Under the pieces are notes generated by a model that was given only the letters and a program-made list of their open reading frames with translations, was not told where the DNA came from and did no database searches. Positions 8,486 to 17,800 of a DNA stretch of 64,000 nucleotides are shown one piece after another (positions within the stretch are counted from its first letter, which is position 1; each line of letters begins with the position of its first letter). Made by a program: the position numbers and the translations under genes. Source of the stretch: Bacillota bacterium (GTDB taxonomy: Bacteria > Bacillota > Clostridia > Christensenellales > Aristaeellaceae). The DNA is taken from positions 1 through 64,000 of the forward strand of contig JAEYOW010000005.1 of assembly GCA_023411375.1 (NCBI GenBank), in the 5' to 3' direction.

Positions 8486-10246
8486 GTGCGCCGCGTGATT
8501 GAGTCTATTCGCCGCGTTCGGAACCGCATGACGCTGGGCACGCAACTCAGCGCCGTGGTGGCGTTGTGCGCGGCTGTCCTGATTGTGGCCTTAACCACCA
8601 GCGATTATCGAAGGCAGGCGCAGGCTGTCATCGCGCGGCAGGCGGAATCCACCCAGACCATCCTGACGCTGGAAATGAGGACGTTCGACCAGGCGCTCCG
8701 CGAGCTGGCCTATTTCTGCATCCAGCCGCGCAACGACGCGCAGCTTTTCAGCTATATTCAGGGCGACGTTCCGCTTGACGGCGCCGCCGACCTTTACATC
8801 AAAAACAAGATTATCGGCTATTACCTTTCCCGGTCCGATCTCAGGGCCTATTCCCTTTCGATGTTTATCCAGGGCATGGATTACCGCTGGACCTTGCTGA
8901 GCCAGCACGTGCGCGCCACGCCCACAGACGGCGGCCTTTTTGAAAGCGAGGCATACCGCGGCTGCCTGAAAAGCCCAAGGCATGAATATATTGGGCCGGC
9001 CGAGGACGGTTTCCTCTCCTACCATCATTTTATCATCCGCATCCAGGGGCGCAAGCCGGTCGCGATGGTAAGCGTGGTCCTTGACCGGGGGCTTTTGGAC
9101 GGCGTGCTTCTAAACCACCAGAGCCGCGATGAATTTCTGTGCCTTTTCAATGCCGGCGGTGTTTTGCTCTACTCCGGCGACGAAACCCTGGTTTCAGCCG
9201 GCGTCGGCGCGTATTCGGCGGTACTCGGCGCGCTGGGCGAACAGGAAAGCGTTTCTCTGGGTGGAGAGGAGTACCTCGCCTCGTCTGTCTCGGGGGAATA
9301 TACGGGGCTGCGTATGGTATCGCTAACCCCCAAACGGATGATCACCGAACAGCTGCGCGCCGCGCTGCGCCAAAGTTTGGCGCAGGCGCTTCTGCTTTGG
9401 GTGCTGTGTGTGGGAATTTTCTACGCGGTTATCCGCGCGTTGACCGCGCCCTTGAACCGGCTGGCGGGCAAAATTAAGCTGGTGGGCAAGGGCAGCTTCA
9501 AGGAGTCCGTCGATATGGCGGGCAGCCGCGAGGTGGCCGGTCTCTCCGAGAGCTTCAATTACATGACCCGGCACATCGACCGGTTGATCGAAAAGAACTA
9601 TCTGGCTGAAATCAACGAAAAGACCGCCCAGTTGGTGGCGCTGGAGGCGCAGCTCAATCCACACTTTCTTTATAACGCATTGCAAGCCGTCGCCACAGAG
9701 GCGCTGCTGGTGGATCAGCCTGCGATATACCGCATGATCACCGCGCTGTCCTCCAATCTGCGCTATACCGTCAAGGGCGGCGAACGGGTGCGCCTGCTGG
9801 ATGAAATGAATTATGTGGGCAACTACATTCTGTTGCAGGCCGTTCGCATGGGCGACGCGCTGGCGGTAGAGAAGAGGGTCGCGGAGGATACAGGGGAGCT
9901 GGCCGTGCCAAGGCTGAGCGTACAGACGCTTGTGGAAAACGCCATCGAGCATGGCGCGGCCGGGGGCAGGGAAACGCTTCATATAGAGCTGTCGACAGAG
10001 CGCCGGGACGAAACGCTGGTGATCCGCGTGCACGACGACGGCTGCGGCATTCCAGCCGACAAGCTCTCGCGGCTTCGCGAGCGCCTGCTCTCTCCCGCGC
10101 TACCCACCAAGGGCGAAAGCATGGGCTTGATCAACCTGTCCAATCGCATCCGCATCATGTACGGCGCGCGCGCCAGCCTGACCGTCGCCTCTGGTGAGGG
10201 CAGCTTTACGGAGGTCACGCTGCTTTTGCCCGCCATGCCTCTGTAA
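8486..10246 (+). CDS. YesM-type sensor histidine kinase
   Basis: The GTG at 8486 is preferred because AAGGGAGG (8467-8474) precedes it; an in-frame TTG at 8450 lies before that site. The 586-residue product has a membrane segment near residues 20-38, an extracellular sensor domain of about 260 residues, a second membrane segment near 300-320, a HAMP linker, then the LytS/YesM phosphoacceptor box LNPHFLYN (His about 392) and an ATPase domain with VENAIEHG (N box) and DDGCGIP (G1 box). It should sense a sugar or the binding protein and phosphorylate the next gene product. Position after the importer suggests it controls that importer. Confidence 0.92.
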   Translation: MRRVIESIRRVRNRMTLGTQLSAVVALCAAVLIVALTTSDYRRQAQAVIARQAESTQTILTLEMRTFDQALRELAYFCIQPRNDAQLFSYIQGDVPLDGAADLYIKNKIIGYYLSRSDLRAYSLSMFIQGMDYRWTLLSQHVRATPTDGGLFESEAYRGCLKSPRHEYIGPAEDGFLSYHHFIIRIQGRKPVAMVSVVLDRGLLDGVLLNHQSRDEFLCLFNAGGVLLYSGDETLVSAGVGAYSAVLGALGEQESVSLGGEEYLASSVSGEYTGLRMVSLTPKRMITEQLRAALRQSLAQALLLWVLCVGIFYAVIRALTAPLNRLAGKIKLVGKGSFKESVDMAGSREVAGLSESFNYMTRHIDRLIEKNYLAEINEKTAQLVALEAQLNPHFLYNALQAVATEALLVDQPAIYRMITALSSNLRYTVKGGERVRLLDEMNYVGNYILLQAVRMGDALAVEKRVAEDTGELAVPRLSVQTLVENAIEHGAAGGRETLHIELSTERRDETLVIRVHDDGCGIPADKLSRLRERLLSPALPTKGESMGLINLSNRIRIMYGARASLTVASGEGSFTEVTLLLPAMPL

Positions 10247-10304
10247 GCCCGTTTTTGTGATAAAACCATAATTCTATTTGTGATTCAGAAAGGATGGTGG
10301 CTTC

Positions 10305-11063
10305 ATGTTCAAGGCCCTGATCATCGAGGACGAACGTCCGGCCTGGATCGCCATCGCCAAGCTGGGCAACTGGGCAAAGTACCACCTTGAACCGCCCCTG
10401 CGCGCGGCCAACGGGCTGGAGGGCATGCAAACCTTGCGTGAAACGCGGGCCGCGCTGGTTTTTGTGGATATGCAAATGCCCGTGATGGGCGGCATTGCGT
10501 TTCTGGAACAGGCGCAGAAGGAGTTTCCCTCGCCCAGCCACCAGTATATCGTGATCAGCGGACACGATGACTTCCACTACGCGCAGGCGGCGCTTCACCA
10601 TGGCGCGACCGAATACCTGCTCAAGCCCGTTGTGGAGGATGAGCTGAACGCGGCCATTGAAAAGGCCGTGCTCCGTCTAGACCCCTCGTTGGACGTGTCC
10701 GCAAAGGCGGCATGCGCCGACCCAACGCCGGAGGAAATCGTCGATACCATCCGGGATTTCATTGATAAAAATTATCAGCAGACCATTCGCGTCGCCGACT
10801 TTGCCAGCCGCTATTTCTTCTCTAAGGAATATCTCTCCAGGCTATTTAAGCAGCGGCATGGCGCCAACATCTACGAGTATTTGCAGCAGGTGCGCATGAG
10901 CCGCGCCAAGGAGTTGCTGCTCAATCCCGATATGAAGGTCAAGGATATCGCGCAGCGCACGGGCTTTGAGGAAAAGAGCTATTTCAGCAAGGCGTTTCGA
11001 ACCTATTTCGGCGTTTCGCCCACGGCCTTTCGGGCGGAAAAAACAGGCCGCGCGGGGGAATGA
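10305..11063 (+). CDS. response regulator with AraC-type DNA-binding domain (YesN type)
   Basis: The 252-residue protein has an N-terminal receiver domain (IIEDE acidic pair, phosphoacceptor Asp in VFVDMQMPVMGG near residue 53, the Lys in LLKPV near 105). A short linker leads to a two-helix-turn-helix AraC domain (about residues 145-245) with the usual IAQRTGFEEKSYFSKAFRTYFG signature near its end. It is much shorter than YesN proteins of ~500 residues because the middle region is missing. It pairs with the kinase just upstream; the likely target is the importer operon at 5339-8391. Confidence 0.93.
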   Translation: MFKALIIEDERPAWIAIAKLGNWAKYHLEPPLRAANGLEGMQTLRETRAALVFVDMQMPVMGGIAFLEQAQKEFPSPSHQYIVISGHDDFHYAQAALHHGATEYLLKPVVEDELNAAIEKAVLRLDPSLDVSAKAACADPTPEEIVDTIRDFIDKNYQQTIRVADFASRYFFSKEYLSRLFKQRHGANIYEYLQQVRMSRAKELLLNPDMKVKDIAQRTGFEEKSYFSKAFRTYFGVSPTAFRAEKTGRAGE

Positions 11064-11103
11064 CCGTTAGCTGTACTTTTTCTGCACCTCCGCATGCTTC
11101 CTC

Positions 11104-11132
11104 TTGACAGGCCACCTTTTCCCCGGTATAAT
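11104..11132 (+). promoter_or_regulatory. consensus sigma-A promoter of the aspS-gatAB operon
   Basis: TTGACA (11104-11109), 17 bp, TATAAT (11127-11132): a perfect consensus match. Transcription would start near 11139 and run into the T-box leader. Confidence 0.9.
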
Positions 11133-11138
11133 GCGCGC

Positions 11139-11426
11139 AAGGCAATGAAGGGAAGAGTAGCTTCCTCACCCGGGTTTTTCAGAGAGCCGCCGGCGCTGAA
11201 AAGGCGGCAGACCCGAGGCAGCAAAGAACATCCCTGAGCATCCGTCCCAAAGGGCCGCCAGGCCCAAGTAGGCACGGACGGGCGCGCCCGATACAGCGTG
11301 GGGAAATCGCAGTACGCCGTTTCCTTTAAACGAGTGGGACGCATCGCGTCCAACGCGGGTGGTACCGCGGAAGGTGAAGTTTTTTCATAGCCTTTCGCCC
11401 CGACGAACCGGGGCGAGGGCTTTTTT
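11139..11426 (+). promoter_or_regulatory. T-box riboswitch leader
   Basis: The 288-nt leader has the hallmarks of a T-box: GAAGAGTAG and AGAGAG-type stem I elements, the conserved tRNA acceptor-binding bulge sequence GGGTGGTACCGCGG at 11357-11370, and an intrinsic terminator (about 11389-11421, then TTTTTT at 11421-11426). Uncharged tRNA would stabilise the antiterminator and allow transcription into aspS. The specifier triplet could be AAC within AAAGAACATCC near 11224-11234, which would mean tRNA-Asn, fitting an operon that makes Asn-tRNA. The codon assignment is an inference without a folded model. Confidence 0.9.
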
Positions 11427-11463
11427 ACATTCTCTCGCCCGTTAAAAGAGGGAGGATCTGATC

Positions 11464-13548
11464 ATGGAAAGGACCCATTATTGCGGCACGCTGCGCCGGG
11501 TGCATATCGGGCGGGCGGCAACTGTCTGCGGCTGGGTGCTGGCCTGCCGGGACATGGGCGGCATCATCTTTGTGGACGTTCGCGACCGCGAAGGCGTGGT
11601 GCAAACGGTTTTTGACCTTGCCGTGGCCGACGCGGAAAGCTTTGCCGCCGCCGAGCGTCTGCGCGTCCAGAGCGTGGTAAAGATCACCGGTGAAATCCGC
11701 CTTCGCGATGAAAGCACCTATAACGCGGCCCTTCCCACCGGCGAGGTGGAGCTGTCGGCCCGCCGTTTGGAGGTGCTCTCCACCGCCGATACCCTCCCCT
11801 TTTCGCTTGCCGACGACGAGCCCGTGCGCGAGGAGCTGCGCCTTAAATACCGCTACCTCGATCTGCGCCGCCCGCAAATGTACCGCAACCTTCTTTTCCG
11901 GCACATGCTTATCCGTGAGGCGCAAAGGCTTCTGGACGACGACGGCTTTCTTCAGGTGGAAACGCCGCAGTTATGTATTTCCACACCGGAGGGAGCGCGG
12001 GATTATCTCGTGCCCAGCCGGGTTCACCCCGGCACGTTTTACGCGCTGCCGCAAAGTCCGCAGATTTATAAGCAAATCCTGATGGTTTCCGGCGTGGACA
12101 AGTATTATCAGGTAGCCCGTTGCTTCCGCGACGAGGACCTGCGCGCCGACCGCCAGCCGGAGTTTACGCAGGTGGATATCGAACGCAGCTTTGTAGATCA
12201 GGAGGATATGCTCCGTTTTCTTGTCCGGCTTTTTACCGCGCTTTTTCAACGGGTAATGGGGCGGCCTCTGCCTCATCCCTTCAAGCGCATCACCTGGCAG
12301 GAGGCCATGGATATATACGGCAACGACAAGCCCGATTTGCGTTTCGCCCTGCCGATTGTGGACGTAAGCGACATCGCCGCCAAAAGCAGTTTTTCCGTAT
12401 TCTGCGGGATGCTTCAGGCGGGCGGCGTGGTGCGCTGCATCAATGTCAAAGGCGCGGGCGCGGCGTTTACCCGTTCCACCATCGACCTGCTGACCAGCCA
12501 CGCCGTCAAGCTGGGCGCAAAGGGCATGGCCTGGATTCTCTACAAGGAAAGCGGCGAGATCAACTCCATTCTTCCCAAGTATTTTACGAAGGAAACGTGG
12601 AAGGCGCTTGAAACGCGCATGGGAGCGGAAAACGGAGATTTTCTGCTGTTCTGCGCCGACGGGCTGGAGACGGCGCGCCGTGTGTTAAGCGGGCTGCGCG
12701 TAAAATGTGCGGAGCTGCTGGGGCTGATCGATAAAGCTGATTATCAGTTCGCGCTGGTTACCGACTTTCCCATGTTTGAATACAAGAAGGACGAAAATCG
12801 CTTTGCCGCCATGCATCATCCCTTTACCATGCCGTTTTTGGAGGATATCGAGCTGATGTTTGACGACGCGACCAAGCCGCGGGTGCGCTCCCAGGCCTAC
12901 GACGTGGTGTTAAACGGCGTGGAGCTTGGCAGCGGCAGTGTGCGGATTCACCGCAACGATATTCAAAGCAAGGTTTTCCACGCCCTCGGTTTCAGCAAGG
13001 AGGACGCGCGGGAAAAATTCGGCTTTTTGCTGGACGCGTTCCGCTTCGGCACACCCCCGCACGCGGGCTTTGCCTTTGGCGTGGACCGGCTGTGCATGCT
13101 GCTTTGCGGCGCCAATTCGCTGCGCGACGTTATCGCCTTTCCCAAAACCAAGGACGCGCGCTGTCCGCTGACCGGCGCGCCGGATTATGTGGACGCCGCC
13201 CAGCTGGAAGCGCTTCGGCTGGGCGTAAGCGCAGCCGAGGAGGGCAAGGCGGAGCACGCGCGCGCAATGAGCCGTGAGACCGTCAAAAATACTGCGCTGT
13301 TGTCCATGCTTACCCTGAGCCCGGACGAGGAACGGCGCATGGATCAGGAGTTCGCCTCCATTGTGGATTTTGCGGGTGAGCTTGCCGGATTGCAGCGCGA
13401 AGCGCCCGGAAAGGCCCGCGTCCCGTACGAAAATGTCAACCTAAGGCCCGACGAGCCCGGCGGATGCCTCGCTATTGACGAAGTGCTCATGAACGCCAAA
13501 ACGGTCGCGGGCCGTCTGATTACCGTACCCAAAGCCTTCAAGGGCTGA
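11464..13548 (+). CDS. aspS-gatC: aspartyl-tRNA synthetase fused to GatC
   Basis: The 694-residue protein exceeds a normal bacterial AspRS (about 590). Residues 1-597 form a complete class II enzyme: OB-fold anticodon domain, motif 2 around YQVARCFRDEDLRADRQPEF (about 218-237), the bacterial insertion domain, and motif 3 GFAFGVDRLCML (about 536-547). From about residue 598 the sequence MSRETVKNTALLSMLTLSPD begins a full GatC-like domain ending VPKAFKG. The enzyme charges tRNA-Asp and probably tRNA-Asn with Asp; fused GatC would tether it to GatA/GatB, which convert Asp-tRNA-Asn to Asn-tRNA-Asn. No separate gatC stands in the operon. A T-box controls it. Such fusions are known as a family. Confidence 0.93.
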   Translation: MERTHYCGTLRRVHIGRAATVCGWVLACRDMGGIIFVDVRDREGVVQTVFDLAVADAESFAAAERLRVQSVVKITGEIRLRDESTYNAALPTGEVELSARRLEVLSTADTLPFSLADDEPVREELRLKYRYLDLRRPQMYRNLLFRHMLIREAQRLLDDDGFLQVETPQLCISTPEGARDYLVPSRVHPGTFYALPQSPQIYKQILMVSGVDKYYQVARCFRDEDLRADRQPEFTQVDIERSFVDQEDMLRFLVRLFTALFQRVMGRPLPHPFKRITWQEAMDIYGNDKPDLRFALPIVDVSDIAAKSSFSVFCGMLQAGGVVRCINVKGAGAAFTRSTIDLLTSHAVKLGAKGMAWILYKESGEINSILPKYFTKETWKALETRMGAENGDFLLFCADGLETARRVLSGLRVKCAELLGLIDKADYQFALVTDFPMFEYKKDENRFAAMHHPFTMPFLEDIELMFDDATKPRVRSQAYDVVLNGVELGSGSVRIHRNDIQSKVFHALGFSKEDAREKFGFLLDAFRFGTPPHAGFAFGVDRLCMLLCGANSLRDVIAFPKTKDARCPLTGAPDYVDAAQLEALRLGVSAAEEGKAEHARAMSRETVKNTALLSMLTLSPDEERRMDQEFASIVDFAGELAGLQREAPGKARVPYENVNLRPDEPGGCLAIDEVLMNAKTVAGRLITVPKAFKG

Positions 13549-13628
13549 CGTCGAAAGCTTCTATCGCTCGCGCGGCTTTCCGAAACCAAACGCCTTTCCC
13601 GTCACCCATACGACAGGAGGAAAAAAAT

Positions 13629-15194
13629 ATGTCTTTAAAGGAACTGCCTGTGCTGTGCCAAAAGACCGTGGCCGAGCTATGCGTCATGCTGGAGGACGGC
13701 TGCGTCACCTCCTTAGAAATCGTCGAGGCTTATTTACAGGCCATTTCCCTTCGCAACGAAGAGATCAACGCCTATCTGGAGGTATACGCGGACGACGCGC
13801 GCCGCGAGGCCGCGCAGTCGGACGCGCGCCGCAAGGCGGGGAAGCCGCTTGGCAGGTTGGATGGGGTACCGATCGCCGTCAAGGACAACATCGTGATGCG
13901 GGGGCGCGTGTGCTCCTGCGCCGGAAAAATGCTTGAAAGCTTTTGCTCCCCTTACGACGCGACCGTAATCGTACGCCTGCGCGCCGCAGGCATGCCCATT
14001 CTTGGGCGGCTCAACATGGACGAATTCGCCATGGGCGGTAGCACGGAAAACAGCGCCTTTGGCCCAACCCGCAACCCTTGGGATCTGTCGCGCGTGCCGG
14101 GCGGCTCATCCGGCGGGTCGGCGGCGGCGGTCGCGGCGGGCATGGCTCCCGTGGCGCTGGGCAGCGATACGGGCGGCAGCATCCGCCAACCCGCGAGCTT
14201 CTGCGGCGTTGTCGGCGTAAAGCCCGCTTACGGCGCGGTCAGCCGCTATGGGCTGGTGGCGTTTGCAAGCTCGCTGGATCAGATTGGCCCGCTCGCCAAA
14301 ACCGCCGTGGACGCGGCCCTTGTGCTGGACATAATCTGCGGGCATGACCCGCGCGACGCAACCAGCGACCCGGCGCTTATCCACCGCTATGCGGATGCCA
14401 TTGCGGGTTTTAACATGCGCGGCTTTACCATCGGCATGCCCAAGGAATGCTTTGGCACGGGCCTGAGCGACGAAGTGCGCATGGCCGCCAAGAACGCGGC
14501 GGAGAGCTTGCGCCGGCTTGGCGCGGAAATCAGGGAAGTAAGCATTCCCTCGCTGCCCTACGCCCTGCCCGCATATTATGTGATTTCCAGCGCGGAGGCG
14601 TCCAGCAATCTGGCCCGGTTCGACGGCGTGCGCTACGGCTACCGCGCGAGGGAATACGCCGACCTGGATGAGCTGTACCGCAAAAGCCGGCAGGAGGCCT
14701 TCGGCATGGAGGTCAAGCGGCGTATCATGCTGGGCGCCTTCGCCCTAAGCAGCGGCTATCAGGACCAATACTATTTGAAAGCACAGCAGGCACGCGAGCT
14801 TTTGCGCCACGAAACCGGCGAGGCGCTGAAAACCTGCGACGCGCTGCTAAGCCCCGTAGCGCCCACGCCCGCCTACAGGCTAGGGGAAAAAACCGACGAC
14901 CCCATGGAAATGTATTTGGGCGATATCTACACCGTACCCGCCAACATCACCGGCCTGCCCGCCGTGTCCGTGCCGTGCGGGCTGACGGGTTCCCGGGAGG
15001 ACGGAACCCGTGCCCCGGCTGACGCCGGACTGCCAATCGGCATGAGCCTGATGGGCGCGCGGGAAAGCCTCGGCGCTTTGCTGGCCGCCTCCGCCGCCTA
15101 TGAGCGCGCGGAAAACATCAACGCGGGCAAGCGCCCGTATGAAACCGCCCAGGCCGTACAAACTCCGGCTCAGGAAGGGAGAGAGGCCAAATGA
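13629..15194 (+). CDS. gatA: Asp/Glu-tRNA amidotransferase subunit A
   Basis: The 521-residue protein carries the amidase signature with a Ser-Ser-Lys triad: Lys in IAVKDNIV near residue 83, the glycine-rich GGSSGGSAAAVAAG around 158-171, and the catalytic Ser region DTGGSIRQPASF near 182. It hydrolyses glutamine (or asparagine) and passes ammonia to GatB for amidation of misacylated tRNA. RBS ACAGGAGG lies just upstream. The gene follows the aspS-gatC fusion by 80 bp and overlaps gatB by 4 bp, so the three reading frames supply all of GatCAB plus its partner synthetase. Confidence 0.96.
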   Translation: MSLKELPVLCQKTVAELCVMLEDGCVTSLEIVEAYLQAISLRNEEINAYLEVYADDARREAAQSDARRKAGKPLGRLDGVPIAVKDNIVMRGRVCSCAGKMLESFCSPYDATVIVRLRAAGMPILGRLNMDEFAMGGSTENSAFGPTRNPWDLSRVPGGSSGGSAAAVAAGMAPVALGSDTGGSIRQPASFCGVVGVKPAYGAVSRYGLVAFASSLDQIGPLAKTAVDAALVLDIICGHDPRDATSDPALIHRYADAIAGFNMRGFTIGMPKECFGTGLSDEVRMAAKNAAESLRRLGAEIREVSIPSLPYALPAYYVISSAEASSNLARFDGVRYGYRAREYADLDELYRKSRQEAFGMEVKRRIMLGAFALSSGYQDQYYLKAQQARELLRHETGEALKTCDALLSPVAPTPAYRLGEKTDDPMEMYLGDIYTVPANITGLPAVSVPCGLTGSREDGTRAPADAGLPIGMSLMGARESLGALLAASAAYERAENINAGKRPYETAQAVQTPAQEGREAK

Positions 15195-16642
15195 GCAAAC
15201 AACCCGTCTACGAAATGGTTATCGGCCTGGAAACGCACGTGGAGCTGCGCACCAGAAGCAAGGTTTTTTGCTCCTGTCCAAACGCCTTCGGCGCGGAGCC
15301 GAACACGCACGTTTGCCCCGTGTGCATGGGCCTGCCCGGCGCGCTTCCGGTATTCAACAAGCAGGTTTTGCGCTACGCCGCCATGGCGGGTATGGCGCTG
15401 AACTGCCATGTGCACCACCGCAGCCGCTTTGACCGAAAGAACTACTTTTATCCCGATCTTCCCAAAGCATACCAGATCAGCCAGTTTTACCGGCCCATTT
15501 GCGAGCGCGGCTCTCTTACCGTGCAGACCGAGGCGGGAGAAAAACAGATCGGCATCGCGCGCATCCACATCGAGGAGGACGCGGGCAAGCTTATGCATGA
15601 CGAAAAAGACGGCACAGCGCTTGACATGAACCGCTGCGGCGTACCGTTGATCGAGATCGTGTCCGAGCCGGACATCCGCAGCGCTGCGCAAGCCGTTAGC
15701 TACCTTCGCAAGCTGAGAGCCATCCTCACTTACACGGGCGTAAGCGACTGCCGCATGAACGAGGGCAGCATGCGCTGCGACGTTAACCTGAGCATCCGAA
15801 AACCCGGCGAGCCTTTCGGCGTGCGCACGGAGATGAAAAACCTCAACTCCTTCCAGAGCGTGGAGCGCGCTATCGCCGCCGAGTACGCCCGGCAGGTTGC
15901 GGCGCTGGAGGCAGGCGAAAGCGTGGTGCAGGAAACCCGCCGCTACGACCAGAAAACCGGCAAAACATCCAGCATGCGCCGCAAGGAAAACAGCGCGGAT
16001 TACCGTTATTTTCCCGACCCGGATTTGCCCGAGGTATTCTTGAGCGACGCCGAAATGGCGGAGCTTCGCGCGGCGATTCCCAGCCTGCCGGACGAGCGCC
16101 GCGAGCAATACATGCAAACTTATGGGCTGACTGCTTACGCGGCCGAGCAGCTGACCGCCGAGCGGTGGCTGGCCGAATATTTCGAGGGCGCCGCGAAAGG
16201 GGCGCAATGCCCCGTAGCCGTCGCAAACCTTTTGCTTGGGGAGGTTTTCGCTCAAATCGCGCTGCGCGATGCCGAGCACACGGGCGAGCGTGACGAGGCC
16301 TGTCTGCCTATCGCTCCCGCACACCTCGCCCGCCTGAGCGACCTGATAAGCGCCGGGCGCGTTAACAGCTCCACCGGCAAAAAGATTTTAGCCGCGATGT
16401 TCGACCGCGATTGCGACCCGGAGGCCTACGCCGAGCAGAACGACCTGTTTACCATAAGCGACGAGGACGTTTTGCGCCGGGCCGTAGAAACAACGCTCGC
16501 CGCCAACCCGGACATGGCCGCGAGCTTCCGCGCCGGTAAAACAGGCGTGGAGAGAGCCCTGATGGGCAAGGCCATGGCTGAAACGAAAGGCAAGGCCGAC
16601 CCTGAGCGCTTGCACGCGCTGTTGATGGAGGTGCTTGGCTAG
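15191..16642 (+). CDS. gatB: Asp/Glu-tRNA amidotransferase subunit B
   Basis: The 483-residue length is typical. The start shows the family pattern IGLETHVELRTRSKVFCSCPN with zinc-ligand cysteines (C-x-C ... C-x2-C in HVCPVCMG). The middle carries DVNLSIR and RTEMKNLNSF, and the last ~150 residues form the helical YqeY-like tail that contacts tRNA. It activates Asp-tRNA-Asn (or Glu-tRNA-Gln) with ATP and adds ammonia from GatA. It is translationally coupled to gatA (ATGA overlap) and ends the T-box operon. Confidence 0.96.
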   Translation: MSKQPVYEMVIGLETHVELRTRSKVFCSCPNAFGAEPNTHVCPVCMGLPGALPVFNKQVLRYAAMAGMALNCHVHHRSRFDRKNYFYPDLPKAYQISQFYRPICERGSLTVQTEAGEKQIGIARIHIEEDAGKLMHDEKDGTALDMNRCGVPLIEIVSEPDIRSAAQAVSYLRKLRAILTYTGVSDCRMNEGSMRCDVNLSIRKPGEPFGVRTEMKNLNSFQSVERAIAAEYARQVAALEAGESVVQETRRYDQKTGKTSSMRRKENSADYRYFPDPDLPEVFLSDAEMAELRAAIPSLPDERREQYMQTYGLTAYAAEQLTAERWLAEYFEGAAKGAQCPVAVANLLLGEVFAQIALRDAEHTGERDEACLPIAPAHLARLSDLISAGRVNSSTGKKILAAMFDRDCDPEAYAEQNDLFTISDEDVLRRAVETTLAANPDMAASFRAGKTGVERALMGKAMAETKGKADPERLHALLMEVLG

Positions 16643-16897
16643 GGCTGTGCAATTATCCGCCGGTTTAGAGGACGAATCCACGTCATTTCCTGCTGTCATA
16701 CGTGCGGTAATTCCAGGCTACCGCACGCAGCAGGGCAAGCGCATTTACTTTTTCTATCATCACATGCGCTATTCTAAGCGGTTTTTGATTCAAAACCAAA
16801 ACAAAAAAGCCAGAAATCGTTCACAACACAAAGCTGGAAGTCCAAGCTGTACAAAAATGAGCAAATGCGTTCGCCGTGCCGCACGCAGCTATGCGCA
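16643..16897. other. intergenic stretch with hairpin after gatB
   Basis: No gene is supported here. CGTGCGGTA (16701-16709) pairs perfectly with TACCGCACG (16719-16727), extended by TGCTG/CAGCA at 16691-16695 and 16728-16732 across a small internal loop. There is no clean T run, so it may be a weak terminator or an RNA-stabilising element. The remainder is unremarkable. Confidence 0.45.
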
Positions 16898-16926
16898 TTG
16901 ACATGCAGGCTTCCCCGTTTTACAAT
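16898..16926 (+). promoter_or_regulatory. predicted promoter of the amidohydrolase gene
   Basis: TTGACA (16898-16903) and TACAAT (16921-16926) with 17-bp spacing, about 75 bp before the start codon. Confidence 0.7.
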
Positions 16927-16999
16927 TGTAAAGGGCCTGCGGCGGCCCTCCGCATCCGCCGCAACCGATATCCCCTTCGAAAGGAGCCTTTTTCCCACT

Positions 17000-17797
17000 A
17001 TGACCATTATCGATACCCACGCTCATATCTATCCTGATCAGATCGCTTTGCGCGCGGCGGCCTCCACTGGAGCGTTTTACGACATTCCCATGTGCATGGA
17101 CGGAACGCTTTCCCAACTGCTCTCCCATGGCCAAGCGGCGGGAATCTCCCGCTTTCTGGTGCATAGCGTGGCCATAACGCCGGAGCGCGTGCATTCCATC
17201 AACGATTACCTGATGCGCACCGCCGCAGCCTATCCGGACAAGCTGATCGGCTTTGGCGCGATGCATCCTGGTTATGGCGACGTGCCCGGTGAGCTTGAAC
17301 GCCTGAAAGCCGGCGGTCTCCATGGCGTAAAGCTACACCCGGATATCCAACGTTTCCGGCTGGATGACGAAAACGCCATCGCCATGTTTCAGGCGATGGC
17401 GGAGCTTGGGCTTCCCGCGCTGGTGCATACGGGGGATACGCGCTATCCCTACAGCGAACCCGACCGCATGGCGCGTGTGCTCGAACGCGTGCCAAAACTC
17501 AAGGCCATCTGCGCGCATCTGGGCGGATGGTCCGTGTGGGATAAGGCTTGGCGTTCGCTTGCGGGCCGTCCAAACGTCTGGGTGGATACCTCCTCCAGCC
17601 TGTATGCGCTTGAACCTGCCGCCGCCGCGGACATCATCCGCCATTACGGCGTTGAACAGGTATTCTTCGGCACGGACTATCCCATGTGGAAGCCGGAGGA
17701 GGAGGTCGCGCGCTTTATGGCGCTTCCGCTAACGGACGCTGAGCGCGAGGCCGTTCTGCATTTGAATTTCGAGCGTTTCCTTTCGGAGCTTACCTAA
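17000..17797 (+). CDS. amidohydrolase-2 family metal-dependent hydrolase
   Basis: The ATG at 17000 follows AAAGGAG and gives 265 residues. It is a TIM-barrel hydrolase of the amidohydrolase-2 (TatD/ACMSD-like) group: HxH metal ligands in DTHAHIY (His 7 and 9), KLHPD near residue 112, HTGD near 144, and the Asp of FFGTDYPMW near 233. The family includes decarboxylases and C-N or C-C hydrolases; the substrate cannot be assigned. It is monocistronic with its own near-consensus promoter and is convergent with the NlpC/P60 gene, only 3 bp from stop to stop. Confidence 0.85.
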   Translation: MTIIDTHAHIYPDQIALRAAASTGAFYDIPMCMDGTLSQLLSHGQAAGISRFLVHSVAITPERVHSINDYLMRTAAAYPDKLIGFGAMHPGYGDVPGELERLKAGGLHGVKLHPDIQRFRLDDENAIAMFQAMAELGLPALVHTGDTRYPYSEPDRMARVLERVPKLKAICAHLGGWSVWDKAWRSLAGRPNVWVDTSSSLYALEPAAAADIIRHYGVEQVFFGTDYPMWKPEEEVARFMALPLTDAEREAVLHLNFERFLSELT

Positions 17798-17800
17798 AAT

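Noticed and set aside
15170..16324. 384-codon leftward open frame opposite gatB
   Set aside because: It is the shadow of a conserved gene, with no motif and no start signal.
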